Positions 7,441 to 15,429 of a stretch of 23,314 bases of DNA are shown here, piece by piece. Where the stretch lies: NCBI GenBank assembly GCA_041660545.1, contig JBAZWE010000024.1, positions 1 through 23,314 of the forward strand, in the 5' to 3' direction. The notes below the pieces were generated by a model. The model saw only the letters and a list, made by a program, of their open reading frames with translations. It was not told where the DNA came from and did no database searches. A program made the translations under genes and the position numbers. Every line of letters starts with the position of its first letter. Position 1 is the stretch's first letter. Source of the stretch: JBAZWE01 sp041660545. Its GTDB lineage: Bacteria; Actinomycetota; Thermoleophilia; BMS3ABIN01.

Positions 7441-7995
7441 CTATTTATTTGACAGACTGGCGTTTTCCTCGGCAAGTCTTTTTGCTTCGGCGTCTGCATC
7501 CTCGAGTATGGTTCTCTGGTCCGTAGCTCTGGTCTGCAACTCGGCGTACTTCCGTTTTGAGTCCTGACCCTCGAGGACCGGATCGCTGATCAGAAGGACC
7601 ACCATTTCCTGTTGTGTGCGAAACAGGTCCTGCGCAGCTCCCAGGGCCGTACTGCTTGCCTGCAGCTGACGTCGATAGGAGTCGCTGATATTTAAGGCTG
7701 CGGCCTGATCGGTCTTCGCCCTGGCTTCGGCAATCCGGGAGAGGACTTCGTCATTCAACGCCTTGACCTTGCCCAGCGTCGCCTTCTGGGCATCGGTCTG
7801 GCCTTGTGTCTGCTGTTCTCCGGCCTGAAGAATCAGGGTCTCCGTCTGGGCGACCTTCTGCTGGGTGTCGCTGTTAATCGCGCTGGCCTCATCGACCAGG
7901 CGGTTGGCATCCTCTGTCTGCTTGCCGCAGCCTGAAAAAAGAACAAGCGTCAACAGCGCAGCGATAAATATGGCGGAAATGGATAACCTATTCAT
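7441..7995 (-). CDS. Small coiled-coil lipoprotein, unknown function
   Basis: 184 residues from ATG 7995. A signal peptide (MNRLSI then a hydrophobic run) ends in the lipobox L-F-S-G-C at about residues 19-23, so the mature protein would be lipid-anchored on the outer face of the membrane. The rest is Gln/Ala/Glu/Lys-rich with heptad-like spacing and no cysteine, predicted to be long helices or coiled coil. No enzyme motif is seen. ATG 7995 is preferred over two upstream ATGs (8016, 8031) because AGGAGG (7999-8004) lies just before it and because it places the signal peptide correctly. Transcribed toward the tRNA, divergent from the kinase cluster. Confidence 0.82.
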   Translation of the reverse strand: MNRLSISAIFIAALLTLVLFSGCGKQTEDANRLVDEASAINSDTQQKVAQTETLILQAGEQQTQGQTDAQKATLGKVKALNDEVLSRIAEARAKTDQAAALNISDSYRRQLQASSTALGAAQDLFRTQQEMVVLLISDPVLEGQDSKRKYAELQTRATDQRTILEDADAEAKRLAEENASLSNK

Positions 7996-8149
7996 GACCC
8001 TCCTGTTTTCTGACATTTTACTGTCTAACATATTTAACTTCTTAATGAAAACACTTTGGGTTATTTTTTTGCCCGGTCAAACCGGCTGACGAAAAAACAA
8101 AACCAGTCCATACGCTTCCGGACCTGAAACCTGCCTGGAAGGAACACGC

Positions 8150-8181
8150 ATGGAGGAATCATGATACCGGCAAAGAATTGA
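8150..8181 (+). other. Two overlapping mini-cistrons before the kinase gene
   Basis: ATG 8150 (after AAGGA) encodes four codons and ends in TGA at 8162-8164, overlapping ATG 8161 as ATGA. That second ATG has GGAGG a few bases upstream, encodes six codons and ends in TGA at 8179-8181. This stop overlaps TTG 8178, which is in frame with the kinase. The chain could set up translational coupling into the kinase, but such short frames also arise by chance, and a better-spaced kinase start lies at 8202. Confidence 0.25.
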
Positions 8182-8201
8182 CGAAGCAGGGAGGTTACAC
8201 T

Positions 8202-9947
8202 TTGCCCACAACCATGATCCGGGAAAACATGTCAAATCCTGTTGTTCTCGGCCGATACGAGCTGCTCGAGCAGATCGGCCGCGGAGGTTTTTCCACCGTA
8301 TACCGTGCCCACGACCTCAAGATGGATCGGCAGGTCGCGGTAAAAGCCGTCCACAGGTCCGAGGAGCTTGATGACCGCGCCGCCAGGGAGGCACAAGCCG
8401 CCGCAAAGCTCGGCAACGCCCATATCGTGACGGTCTTCGAACTGGCGGAGGACGATCGTAACGTGTATCTCGTTTCCGAGCTTGTCGAGGGGTGGACGCT
8501 CACACGGAGCATCGCAGCCCGTTCGCTTTCAGACCGCGATTGCCTTAATATCGCGCTCCAGGTGCTGGAAGCCCTTGACCATGCTCACGATCGTGGTGTG
8601 ATCCACCGGGATATCAAGCCGGACAACATCATGCTGTCGCAGGAATCGCCACCACGGGTCAAGGTCATGGATTTCGGCATAGCCCAGCTGGAAAACACCC
8701 AGCGCATCACCCGGCAGGGAGACGTTCTGGGCACGATAGCGTATATGTCGCCCGAACAGGCAGACGGCCGGCTGGTGGATAGTGGCACCGATATCTATTC
8801 CGCGGCCCTGACCCTGTATGAGTGCCTGACCGGTCATCACCCTTTCAGAAGCGATACGGCCATGGAGACTATCAGTAAGATCCAGGCGGGAGCCCCCCCG
8901 CTGATTTCCGTACGCCCCGACCTGCCGGAGGAACTTTCAGATCTGCTTGAGGAGGCCATGGATACTGATCCATCCATGCGCCTGGGCGCGAGAAGCCTTG
9001 CCGCCGGCCTTGACGAGGTGCTCCCGGAGCTTTCCGGTAAAGAGCAGGCGACGACGATACTGCGCCGCGCCGATCAGCAGAGGCCGGGGATATATGAAGA
9101 CCTTGCCGGCCGCTATGGTTTCCTGGCTGCGAGAGCCTTCAACGGATGCATCGCTGCCCTCGTGATCGGCGCCGCTTCTTATTATTCATCTGTCTATCCC
9201 CAGACCTGGCGGCTACCGCTGGCGTTGGGAGCCTTTCTCTCGGTTGCCCTGCTGCCTCGCACAGGGTTAGCCTTGCTTGCGGGCTTTGCCCTGGTTCCGG
9301 TGATTGCTTTTTCTCCCGCGCTGGGTGCGATTCTGTCAGCGGCCACCGTTCTTTATTTCCTGGTTTTCGGCCTCACGTGGTCGCGTGGAGCATTAATACC
9401 GGTCCTGGCTCCGGTTTTGGGGATTTTTGGGCTCGGCCTGGTCTTTCCGGCTGTCGCCGGCGCCACCGGCCGGCTCAGGCGAGGCCTGGCGCTGGCCGTA
9501 ATCGGCTGTGCCGCAATGACCCTCTATCAGTTGCTTGCGGCAGCAGAGACACTGGATTACATCGGTATAGCAAACACGTTTGATCTAAGCGGCCAGATCC
9601 GCGGAGAATACAATCCCTGGAACGTGCTGACTGCCCTGGCCGTGCCATTCGATTCGCAACCGGTTTTGCTCGTCCAACCTGTAATCTGGCTGGCGGCCGC
9701 GATTCCCGCCGCCCTGCTTGTTCGGCGGCGTAAGCTTTTCTACGATCTTTCCGGTCTTTTCCTAACCAATGCCCTGCTGGTGAGTGGATATATGTCGTTG
9801 CCCTATATATTCCAGGATTACGCTCTGCCGCTTTCACTCCTGAAAACGGTCGTGCTTTGCGTTATAATCCAGGTCGGGCTTCTCCTGCTGTCTCCCAGAG
9901 TCAACCTTCAACCAAACCCCCTCCGTGAGCGTATTAAAAAAACTTGA
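8202..9947 (+). CDS. Membrane Ser/Thr protein kinase with polytopic C-terminal domain
   Basis: Hanks-type kinase at the head of the cell-growth cluster; 581 residues from TTG 8202. Kinase domain (about 19-285): glycine loop GRGGFSTVY (26-34), ATP lysine K48, H-R-D-I-K-P-D-N with catalytic D137, D-F-G with D157, and S-P-E-Q after the activation loop. From about residue 319 the protein turns into roughly eight to nine hydrophobic segments separated by short loops, with no PASTA or other sensor domain. This tail resembles no transporter I can name. TTG 8202 is chosen because GGGAGG (8189-8194) lies seven bases upstream; TTG 8178, ATG 8214 and ATG 8229 are alternatives. It overlaps fhaA by 23 bases. 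PknA, the second kinase of the mycobacterial cluster, is absent, so this protein may fill that slot; that is inference. Confidence 0.92.
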   Translation: MPTTMIRENMSNPVVLGRYELLEQIGRGGFSTVYRAHDLKMDRQVAVKAVHRSEELDDRAAREAQAAAKLGNAHIVTVFELAEDDRNVYLVSELVEGWTLTRSIAARSLSDRDCLNIALQVLEALDHAHDRGVIHRDIKPDNIMLSQESPPRVKVMDFGIAQLENTQRITRQGDVLGTIAYMSPEQADGRLVDSGTDIYSAALTLYECLTGHHPFRSDTAMETISKIQAGAPPLISVRPDLPEELSDLLEEAMDTDPSMRLGARSLAAGLDEVLPELSGKEQATTILRRADQQRPGIYEDLAGRYGFLAARAFNGCIAALVIGAASYYSSVYPQTWRLPLALGAFLSVALLPRTGLALLAGFALVPVIAFSPALGAILSAATVLYFLVFGLTWSRGALIPVLAPVLGIFGLGLVFPAVAGATGRLRRGLALAVIGCAAMTLYQLLAAAETLDYIGIANTFDLSGQIRGEYNPWNVLTALAVPFDSQPVLLVQPVIWLAAAIPAALLVRRRKLFYDLSGLFLTNALLVSGYMSLPYIFQDYALPLSLLKTVVLCVIIQVGLLLLSPRVNLQPNPLRERIKKT

Positions 9948-10749
9948 GGAAAAAATTCAGGGTCTTTTCGAGAGCGGCTTCGGCCGTGCCTTTAAGTCTC
10001 CGGTCCAGCCGGTGGAGTTGGCGCGCAAGCTCGTCAAGGAGATGGAGGACAACAAGGTGATCAGCGTTTCGAGGATATACGCTCGAAACGAATATACACT
10101 GTTCCTCGCGCCTGAAGATGCGACTCAGTTCGAAGCGTATGAGGAAAACCTGAAAAGCGACCTTGCAGATTATCTGACCGAGCATGCCCGCAAGGAAGGC
10201 TATGATCTACTGAGCCGGCCTATCGTTGTTATCAAGACAGATGAGGATCTGATTGTGGGCGAGTTCGGCATCGCCACCAGAATGGTGTCGGCGCCCTCAC
10301 AGGCGGCTGGAGAACAGATTCCGCCCGTAGCTGCTGCAGAACCTGTGGCGATTCCCGATCTTGGTGGCGACATCATGGGTCAGACGGTCGTATATCGTCC
10401 GCAGGGCAGCCCCGAAGGCACCATGGCGGTCAGCGCCAACGAGGCCAGGGAGATGGGGCTGACGCGCGAGAAAATAACCCTTTCGACGGGGAGCCTGAGC
10501 TACGAGGCGACCAAGCGCGTCGTTCTCATCGGCCGCAGCCGCCAGTGCGACCTGACCCTTGAGGATTCCAATATCTCCCGGCGGCACGCCGAGCTCCGCC
10601 TGAGAGGCAACGATTACGTTATCGTCGACCTCGACAGCACCAACGGCGTTGAGGTGAACGGAAAGAAGGTCAAAACCAAGACCTTGCAGAATGGAGATGT
10701 ATTGACCCTGGGAACAACGAGAGTGAGGTTTGAAAGGCAACTATGTTAG
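9925..10749 (+). CDS. fhaA: FhaA: DUF3662 and FHA domain phosphothreonine reader
   Basis: 274 residues. The N-terminal FhaA domain (DUF3662, about 1-118) opens with SVLKKLEEKIQGLFESGFGR and contains PVELARKLVKEM. A linker rich in Ala/Pro (120-190) follows, then a C-terminal FHA domain (about 195-270) with the phosphothreonine-binding residues GRS (203-205), SRRH (218-221) and N240-G241. In mycobacteria FhaA binds phosphorylated partners including the MviN pseudokinase and tunes peptidoglycan synthesis. The start is GTG without a visible ribosome site, inside the end of the kinase gene, so translation probably depends on coupling. It overlaps fhaB by seven bases. Cytosolic. Confidence 0.93.
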   Translation: MSVLKKLEEKIQGLFESGFGRAFKSPVQPVELARKLVKEMEDNKVISVSRIYARNEYTLFLAPEDATQFEAYEENLKSDLADYLTEHARKEGYDLLSRPIVVIKTDEDLIVGEFGIATRMVSAPSQAAGEQIPPVAAAEPVAIPDLGGDIMGQTVVYRPQGSPEGTMAVSANEAREMGLTREKITLSTGSLSYEATKRVVLIGRSRQCDLTLEDSNISRRHAELRLRGNDYVIVDLDSTNGVEVNGKKVKTKTLQNGDVLTLGTTRVRFERQLC

Positions 10750-11342
10750 AGCCCATACTCTTCGGCTCCAAAATTTTGTTTCTGCTGCTCCTGTATTTTT
10801 TCATTTTCATGATAGTGCGCAGGCTGGCTCGAGATTTAAAGCACGGCGCCGAGCCGATCGCGATGCCGTTAAAACCAGAAACCCCACTCGCGGCCCCCAT
10901 GAAGAACGCGGAGCCCGCCCACAAGGCCCCCCAGGCGCCGGCTCAGGTGGCACCACCGCCACGCGAACGCATGCCCATACAGCCGAAAGCAGAACCGGCG
11001 CTGCATACCGATGCCTCAACCAGCGAATTCGATTACCTGACAAGCAATCTCAAACCACGCCTGGTGGTTCAGCACAGCAAGGTTATAGACGATGGCAAGG
11101 TCTTTGAGATCAAGAGCGGGGCCACGATCGGCCGCTCGCCCCGCAGCCAGGTCGTCCTCCCGGATGAGTACGTATCGCAGACACACGCACGCATTTTCGC
11201 CCGCAGGCAATACCTTTTTCTGGAAGACCTGGGGAGCACTAACGGCACTTATATCGATGGCCGGCGCATCGAGGGGGAACACCAGATCAAGCCGGGACAG
11301 GAGATCGTTATCGGGGATACGATTTTCCGGTATGAGGAGTGA
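10743..11342 (+). CDS. fhaB: FhaB: membrane-anchored FHA domain protein
   Basis: 199 residues: one N-terminal membrane helix (about 8-25), a Pro/Ala-rich linker (about 35-85), and a C-terminal FHA domain (about 104-197) with G130-R131-S132, S145, H148 and N167-G168 as the phosphopeptide contacts. Matches FhaB/FipA of mycobacteria, which reads kinase phosphorylation and links it to the division machinery. It overlaps fhaA by seven bases (ATG before the TAG) and is followed after 39 bases by pstP, the standard actinobacterial order. The cytosolic FHA domain on a membrane tether would sit close to the kinases and to RodA. Confidence 0.93.
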   Translation: MLEPILFGSKILFLLLLYFFIFMIVRRLARDLKHGAEPIAMPLKPETPLAAPMKNAEPAHKAPQAPAQVAPPPRERMPIQPKAEPALHTDASTSEFDYLTSNLKPRLVVQHSKVIDDGKVFEIKSGATIGRSPRSQVVLPDEYVSQTHARIFARRQYLFLEDLGSTNGTYIDGRRIEGEHQIKPGQEIVIGDTIFRYEE

Positions 11343-11381
11343 CGCCCCAGTGACATCTATCGCGTCGAGCTGCGTTTAACC

Positions 11382-12635
11382 ATGCCCATCACTTTTGCCA
11401 CATCAACCCATACGGGCCTAGTCCGCGGTTCCAATGAGGATTCTTTTTTTGCGCAGCCGCCGGTCTTCATGGTGGCCGACGGCATGGGCGGCGCCCAGGC
11501 CGGCGAAGTGGCCTCAGGGATGGCCGCCAGGGCCTTCGCCTGGATCATGCCACAGACCGGGTCTCCGCAGGACGAGCTTGCCAAACTCATCAAGCGCATC
11601 AATTCAAGTATTTACGAGGCCGCGGGCGGCGACTCAGATCACTCGGGCATGGGAACCACTATCACCGCGGCCGCCATCGCCGGCAAAATGGTGGGTTTCG
11701 CCCACGTCGGCGACAGCCGTGCCTACCTCTGGCGAAACGGTAACCTCAGACAGCTGACCGAGGATCACTCGCTGGTGGGAGAGATGATGCGCCAGGGCAA
11801 GATCACCAGCGCTGAGGCGGCCAGCCACCCTCAGCGAAGTATTATCACCCGGGCTCTAGGCGTTGACCGGAACGTGGATGTTGATACCGACAGCATCGAC
11901 TGGAAGCAGGGCGACATTTTTCTGCTTTGTAGCGACGGCCTCTACTCGATGATCCCGGACGAGGAAATAACCGGTGTATTCGCCGGTGGAGAAACCCTGA
12001 CCGCGATGGCCGATACCCTGGTCGAAGCGGCGCTCTCGGGAGGAGGGGCCGATAATGTGACGGTGGTCCTCTTTTGTCCCGATGGATCCGTGGCTGCGGG
12101 GGATACCGCGCCGACTGAAAAGTTTGCCGTTCCGGCTCCAGCCGAGCCCGCGAATGAGCCCGAAAGGATTTTAGAAGCCGCCGACGCGCGCGCCGACGCG
12201 CCGATGGCGCCGCAAGCAAAGCGCTCGTTCAGACAATGGTTTGCGTCGATTCCGGGACGTATCGCCACCGGGCTGTTGCTAGCGGCTGTTGTGCTGGGCG
12301 GTGCCTGGTTTGTCTCTCGCCAGTTTTACTATGTGGGCGTCGATAGCGGGCGGGTGTCCATCTTCCGCGGGGTTCCTTATGACTTCGGCCCCTGGCCCCT
12401 GTCTACGCTTTACCGCAGCAGCCCGGCAAGATTTGATGATCTGGAGCCCTTCGAACAGGAGCGGGTAAGCAAGCAGGACGTAAAATCCCTGGGCGAGGCC
12501 GAGCAGATGGTTGAAAATTATACGGCCGAGGCAAAGGCTCGCAAGGAAGAAGCGGACCGTAAGGCGAAAGAGGAAGAAGATCGCAGTAAGACCACAACCA
12601 CCCCTTCAATCATCCCACCGGGAGCTCTGTACTAG
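11382..12635 (+). CDS. pstP: PstP: PP2C-type Ser/Thr protein phosphatase
   Basis: Removes phosphates added by the cluster's kinases. 417 residues. The PP2C catalytic domain (about 1-235) shows R-G-S-N-E-D (15-20), V-A-D-G-M-G-G with metal ligand D33, GMGTT (89-93), H-V-G-D-S-R with D111, L-C-S-D-G-L with D185, and D224-N225. A Pro/Ala/Glu linker leads to one membrane helix (about 293-311), then an extracellular stretch with YYVGVDSGRVSIFRGVP, typical of PstP, and a charged helical tail of Lys/Glu/Ala with a Thr-rich end. No strong ribosome site precedes ATG 11382. The TAG stop abuts the rodA ATG directly. Confidence 0.95.
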   Translation: MPITFATSTHTGLVRGSNEDSFFAQPPVFMVADGMGGAQAGEVASGMAARAFAWIMPQTGSPQDELAKLIKRINSSIYEAAGGDSDHSGMGTTITAAAIAGKMVGFAHVGDSRAYLWRNGNLRQLTEDHSLVGEMMRQGKITSAEAASHPQRSIITRALGVDRNVDVDTDSIDWKQGDIFLLCSDGLYSMIPDEEITGVFAGGETLTAMADTLVEAALSGGGADNVTVVLFCPDGSVAAGDTAPTEKFAVPAPAEPANEPERILEAADARADAPMAPQAKRSFRQWFASIPGRIATGLLLAAVVLGGAWFVSRQFYYVGVDSGRVSIFRGVPYDFGPWPLSTLYRSSPARFDDLEPFEQERVSKQDVKSLGEAEQMVENYTAEAKARKEEADRKAKEEEDRSKTTTTPSIIPPGALY

Positions 12636-13919
12636 ATGGAGCGCAATCGTGAACTGGTAAATTTTCTCCCGGTGATATTGCTGATGGTGATCGGCTTTGC
12701 CAGTGTTTACGCCACACGCTCGGCCCAGATCAATGCCGCCTCATTAAGTCATGGGCTCCTCTTCGTAGGGCTGTTTTTGGCCGTACATCTGTTGCTGCGT
12801 CTTGCGGCTCCGCACGCGGACCCGTTCATGCTGCCACTGGCCGCCCTGCTTTCAGCTATCGGGATCATGATGATCTATCGCATCGATCCTACGCTGGCAG
12901 CTGCCCAGACCAGGTGGCTGATGATAGGGCTGGGGCTGTTTTCGCTCATCGTCATCTTCCTGCGAAACTACCGCAAGCTGGACGATTATATCTATTTGCT
13001 GGGGATCGTCGGCGTGTTGCTGCTGATCCTGACAATAATTTTTGCCAAGGAAGTAAACGGCGCCCGCCTCTGGCTGCATGTGGCAGGTTTTTCAATCCAG
13101 CCCGGCGAGTTCTCCAAGGTGCTGATCACCATTTTTCTTGCGGGCTATCTCAACAGTAACCGCGAATTACTCTCGACCACAACCTGGCATATATTCGGCC
13201 TGCCGATGCCGCCCCTGAAATATCTCGGCCCCCTGGTCACCATGTGGGGCATGTCGTTCGCCCTGCTGCTTCTGATGAATGACCTGGGGACCTCGATGCT
13301 CTTTTTTGGCATCTTTCTGGCGATGACCTATGTTGCCACGGGCAGGCTCACGTATCCGGTCATCGGCGGCCTGCTCTTCTGCGGCGGCGCGGTGCTTGCG
13401 TTCAGACTCAAGGCTACAGTGAAGCTGAGAGTCGACACCTGGATCAATCCCTGGCCTGATGCCATGGACTCGGGCTACCAGATCGTACAGTCCCTGTTCG
13501 CAATCGGTGATGGAGGATTGTTCGGGACCGGGTTGGGTAAGGGTTATCTGCTTTTGCAGAACGGCAGCACCATAGTTCCCGAGCTCGAGACGGATTTTAT
13601 TTTTTCCGCGATCGCCGAGGAGCTGGGTCTGGCGGGAGCCACGGCGGTAATCGTGCTTTTCATGCTCTTCTGCTACCGTGGGTTCAAGATCGCGATCGAC
13701 AGCGATGACGGGTTCTCCAAGTTGCTGGCGGCGGGGATCTCCGCGGGGTTCGTGCTACAGACGTTTGTTATCATCGGTGGCGTCATGAAACTGATACCAC
13801 TTACCGGCATCACCCTTCCCTTCGTCAGCTATGGAGGAAGTTCCATCGTAGCCAACTTCGGCGCCCTGGCGCTCCTGATACTTATCAGCAACCGGACTAA
13901 CGCGGAGAAGACCAGATGA
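12636..13919 (+). CDS. rodA: RodA/FtsW family SEDS peptidoglycan polymerase
   Basis: Polymerises lipid II into glycan strands together with a class B penicillin-binding protein. 427 residues, mostly hydrophobic, with about ten to twelve membrane helices. SEDS landmarks: NGARLWLHVAGFSIQPGEFS (141-160), the extracellular loop NPWPDAMDSGYQ (271-282) holding the conserved acidic position D275, and a C-terminal L-P-F-V-S-Y-G-G-S-S motif. Called RodA rather than FtsW because it sits directly between pstP and pbpA, as in the mycobacterial cluster. ATG follows the pstP stop without a gap; the TGA overlaps the pbpA ATG in ATGA. Confidence 0.94.
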   Translation: MERNRELVNFLPVILLMVIGFASVYATRSAQINAASLSHGLLFVGLFLAVHLLLRLAAPHADPFMLPLAALLSAIGIMMIYRIDPTLAAAQTRWLMIGLGLFSLIVIFLRNYRKLDDYIYLLGIVGVLLLILTIIFAKEVNGARLWLHVAGFSIQPGEFSKVLITIFLAGYLNSNRELLSTTTWHIFGLPMPPLKYLGPLVTMWGMSFALLLLMNDLGTSMLFFGIFLAMTYVATGRLTYPVIGGLLFCGGAVLAFRLKATVKLRVDTWINPWPDAMDSGYQIVQSLFAIGDGGLFGTGLGKGYLLLQNGSTIVPELETDFIFSAIAEELGLAGATAVIVLFMLFCYRGFKIAIDSDDGFSKLLAAGISAGFVLQTFVIIGGVMKLIPLTGITLPFVSYGGSSIVANFGALALLILISNRTNAEKTR

Positions 13920-15349
13920 ACAAACCTGTACGCCGTCTTTTTTACGTCTCCGTGATAATGTTCGCCAGTCTGATACTGATGCTGGGTTACCGGCAGGTCA
14001 TCCAGGCCTCGGACCTGGCGGATAATCCGCAAAACACGCGCAAGGTTTTCGCGCAAATGCGTATCGAGCGGGGCTCATCCTGGGTAGTGACAAGGCCGAG
14101 TTCGCCAGCAATCGCAAGGAAGCCGACCTTTACTACCGCGTCTATCCTATGGGTGACCTTGCACCACAATTGGTGGGTTATAACAACATAAAGTACGGGC
14201 AGGTCGGTCTTGAGCACTCCCAGAACAAGTATCTTACCGGCACCGCCGACGAAGTGGAGCTGGTCAATCTGCTCGACACGGTGATGGGCAAGGAGAAGAA
14301 GGGCGCGGACTTGAGGCTGACACTCAACCCCCGGGTCCAGCGGACCGCTCTCGGCGAGCTGCAAAAGCTTGGCAAGCGGGGCGCGGTTGTTGTCCTGGAC
14401 GCAAAGACCGGTGCGGTTGTGGCCATGGCATCGAATCCTACATACGACCCCAATCAACTCGAGGAAAACTGGAATGTTCTCAACGCCGACCCGGGGTCGC
14501 CGCTTTTGAATCGCGCCACGCAGGGACTCTACACGCCAGGCTCGACTTTTAAGATGATCACCACCGCGGCGGCGCTGGAGAGTGGCGGATATACATCTTT
14601 GAGCCGCTTCCGCGATGACAAAGGCAGGACGGACATCTTTGACGGCTTTACCGTACAAAACTATCAGAAGGAATCTTTCGGCGAGCATACGCTCGAGGAA
14701 GCTTTTTCCAAGTCCATCAACACGACATTTGCCCAGATCGGCGACAAGTTGGGACAGGGCACACTGGTAGAATACATGCAGAAGTTCGGCATGTATGAGA
14801 AGCCGCCCTTCGATCTGCCCGCGGACGAAATGAGCGTGAGTGGACGATACGAAAACGGTGAGCTTCTTCCGCCCGATGACCCCATGGGCCGAACGCAGGT
14901 GGTTTCCATGGCCTTCGGCCAGGAGCAGCTGTTGGTGACACCGCTACAGATGGCACTGGTGGGCCAGTCCATAGCCAACGACGGCAGGATGATGAAACCG
15001 TATGTCATCGACTCCATCGCCGACTACAACGGTACGATAATCAAGCAGGCCAGTCCCGATGTATGGCGTATTCCAATCCGCCCGGAGACGGCACGGACCG
15101 AGAAGGATATGATGGTCAAAGTGGTAAATGAAGGTACAGGGCGCGGGGCAAAAACGTCGAAGGTGCAGATTGGCCAAGACGGGCACGGCCGAGGTCGATG
15201 GGCGCGGCCCCAACGCCTGGTTTGTGGGATTCGCTCCGGCGGACACCCCGAAATATGTCATAGCCGTTGTTGTGGAAGACTCAGACGCCGGCGGCGGCAT
15301 CTCCAGCCCGGTTGCCCGGGAAACGTTGCTGTCAGCCCTGGGGCTGTAA
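13916..15349 (+). pseudogene. pbpA: Class B penicillin-binding protein (PbpA) with two frame disruptions
   Basis: Transpeptidase partner of RodA. The first 52 codons (short cytosolic end, membrane helix at about 8-24) are intact. Frame is lost at a run of four G at 14070-14073: one further G would give R-G-L-I-L-G-S-D and continue with the family's N-terminal domain. The second segment carries the active-site S-T-F-K (Ser codon 14542-14544) and S-I-N (14713-14721) motifs. Frame is lost again at about 15169-15173, just before K-T-G-T-A (15176-15190), which continues in the first frame to the TAA at 15347-15349. A two-base loss fits the usual spacing between G-T-G and K-T-G best; a one-base gain is also possible. 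All catalytic motifs survive, so assembly error or very recent mutation is more likely than old decay. ATGA overlap with rodA. Confidence 0.9.
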
Positions 15350-15418
15350 TCAGGATGCGGCGGCGGTCGTAATGAAAACGAGAGTTATCCGTTATATATT
15401 TGGAAAAGAGATGAGGCA

Positions 15419-15429
15419 GACTGACTGAC
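15419..15429 (+). repeat. Tetranucleotide tandem repeat at the pknB start
   Basis: GACTGACTGAC spans the junction between a well-placed ATG (15411) and the pknB frame. Removing one four-base unit would join M-R-Q-T-D to I-F-D-N-R-Y-E of the kinase in frame. With the present number the ATG frame stops at TGA 15426-15428. It may be a slippage site or an assembly error. Confidence 0.6.

Noticed and set aside
8059..8099. Hairpin CCGGT-CAA-ACCGG flanked by T- and A-runs in the divergent region, read as a terminator
   Set aside because: On both strands the T-run precedes the stem and A-run follows it, which is the wrong order for termination, and no gene ends there.
14070..15173. Programmed ribosomal frameshifting in pbpA
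   Set aside because: No slippery heptamer, stimulatory hairpin or upstream ribosome-like site was seen at either junction, and two separate events would be needed.
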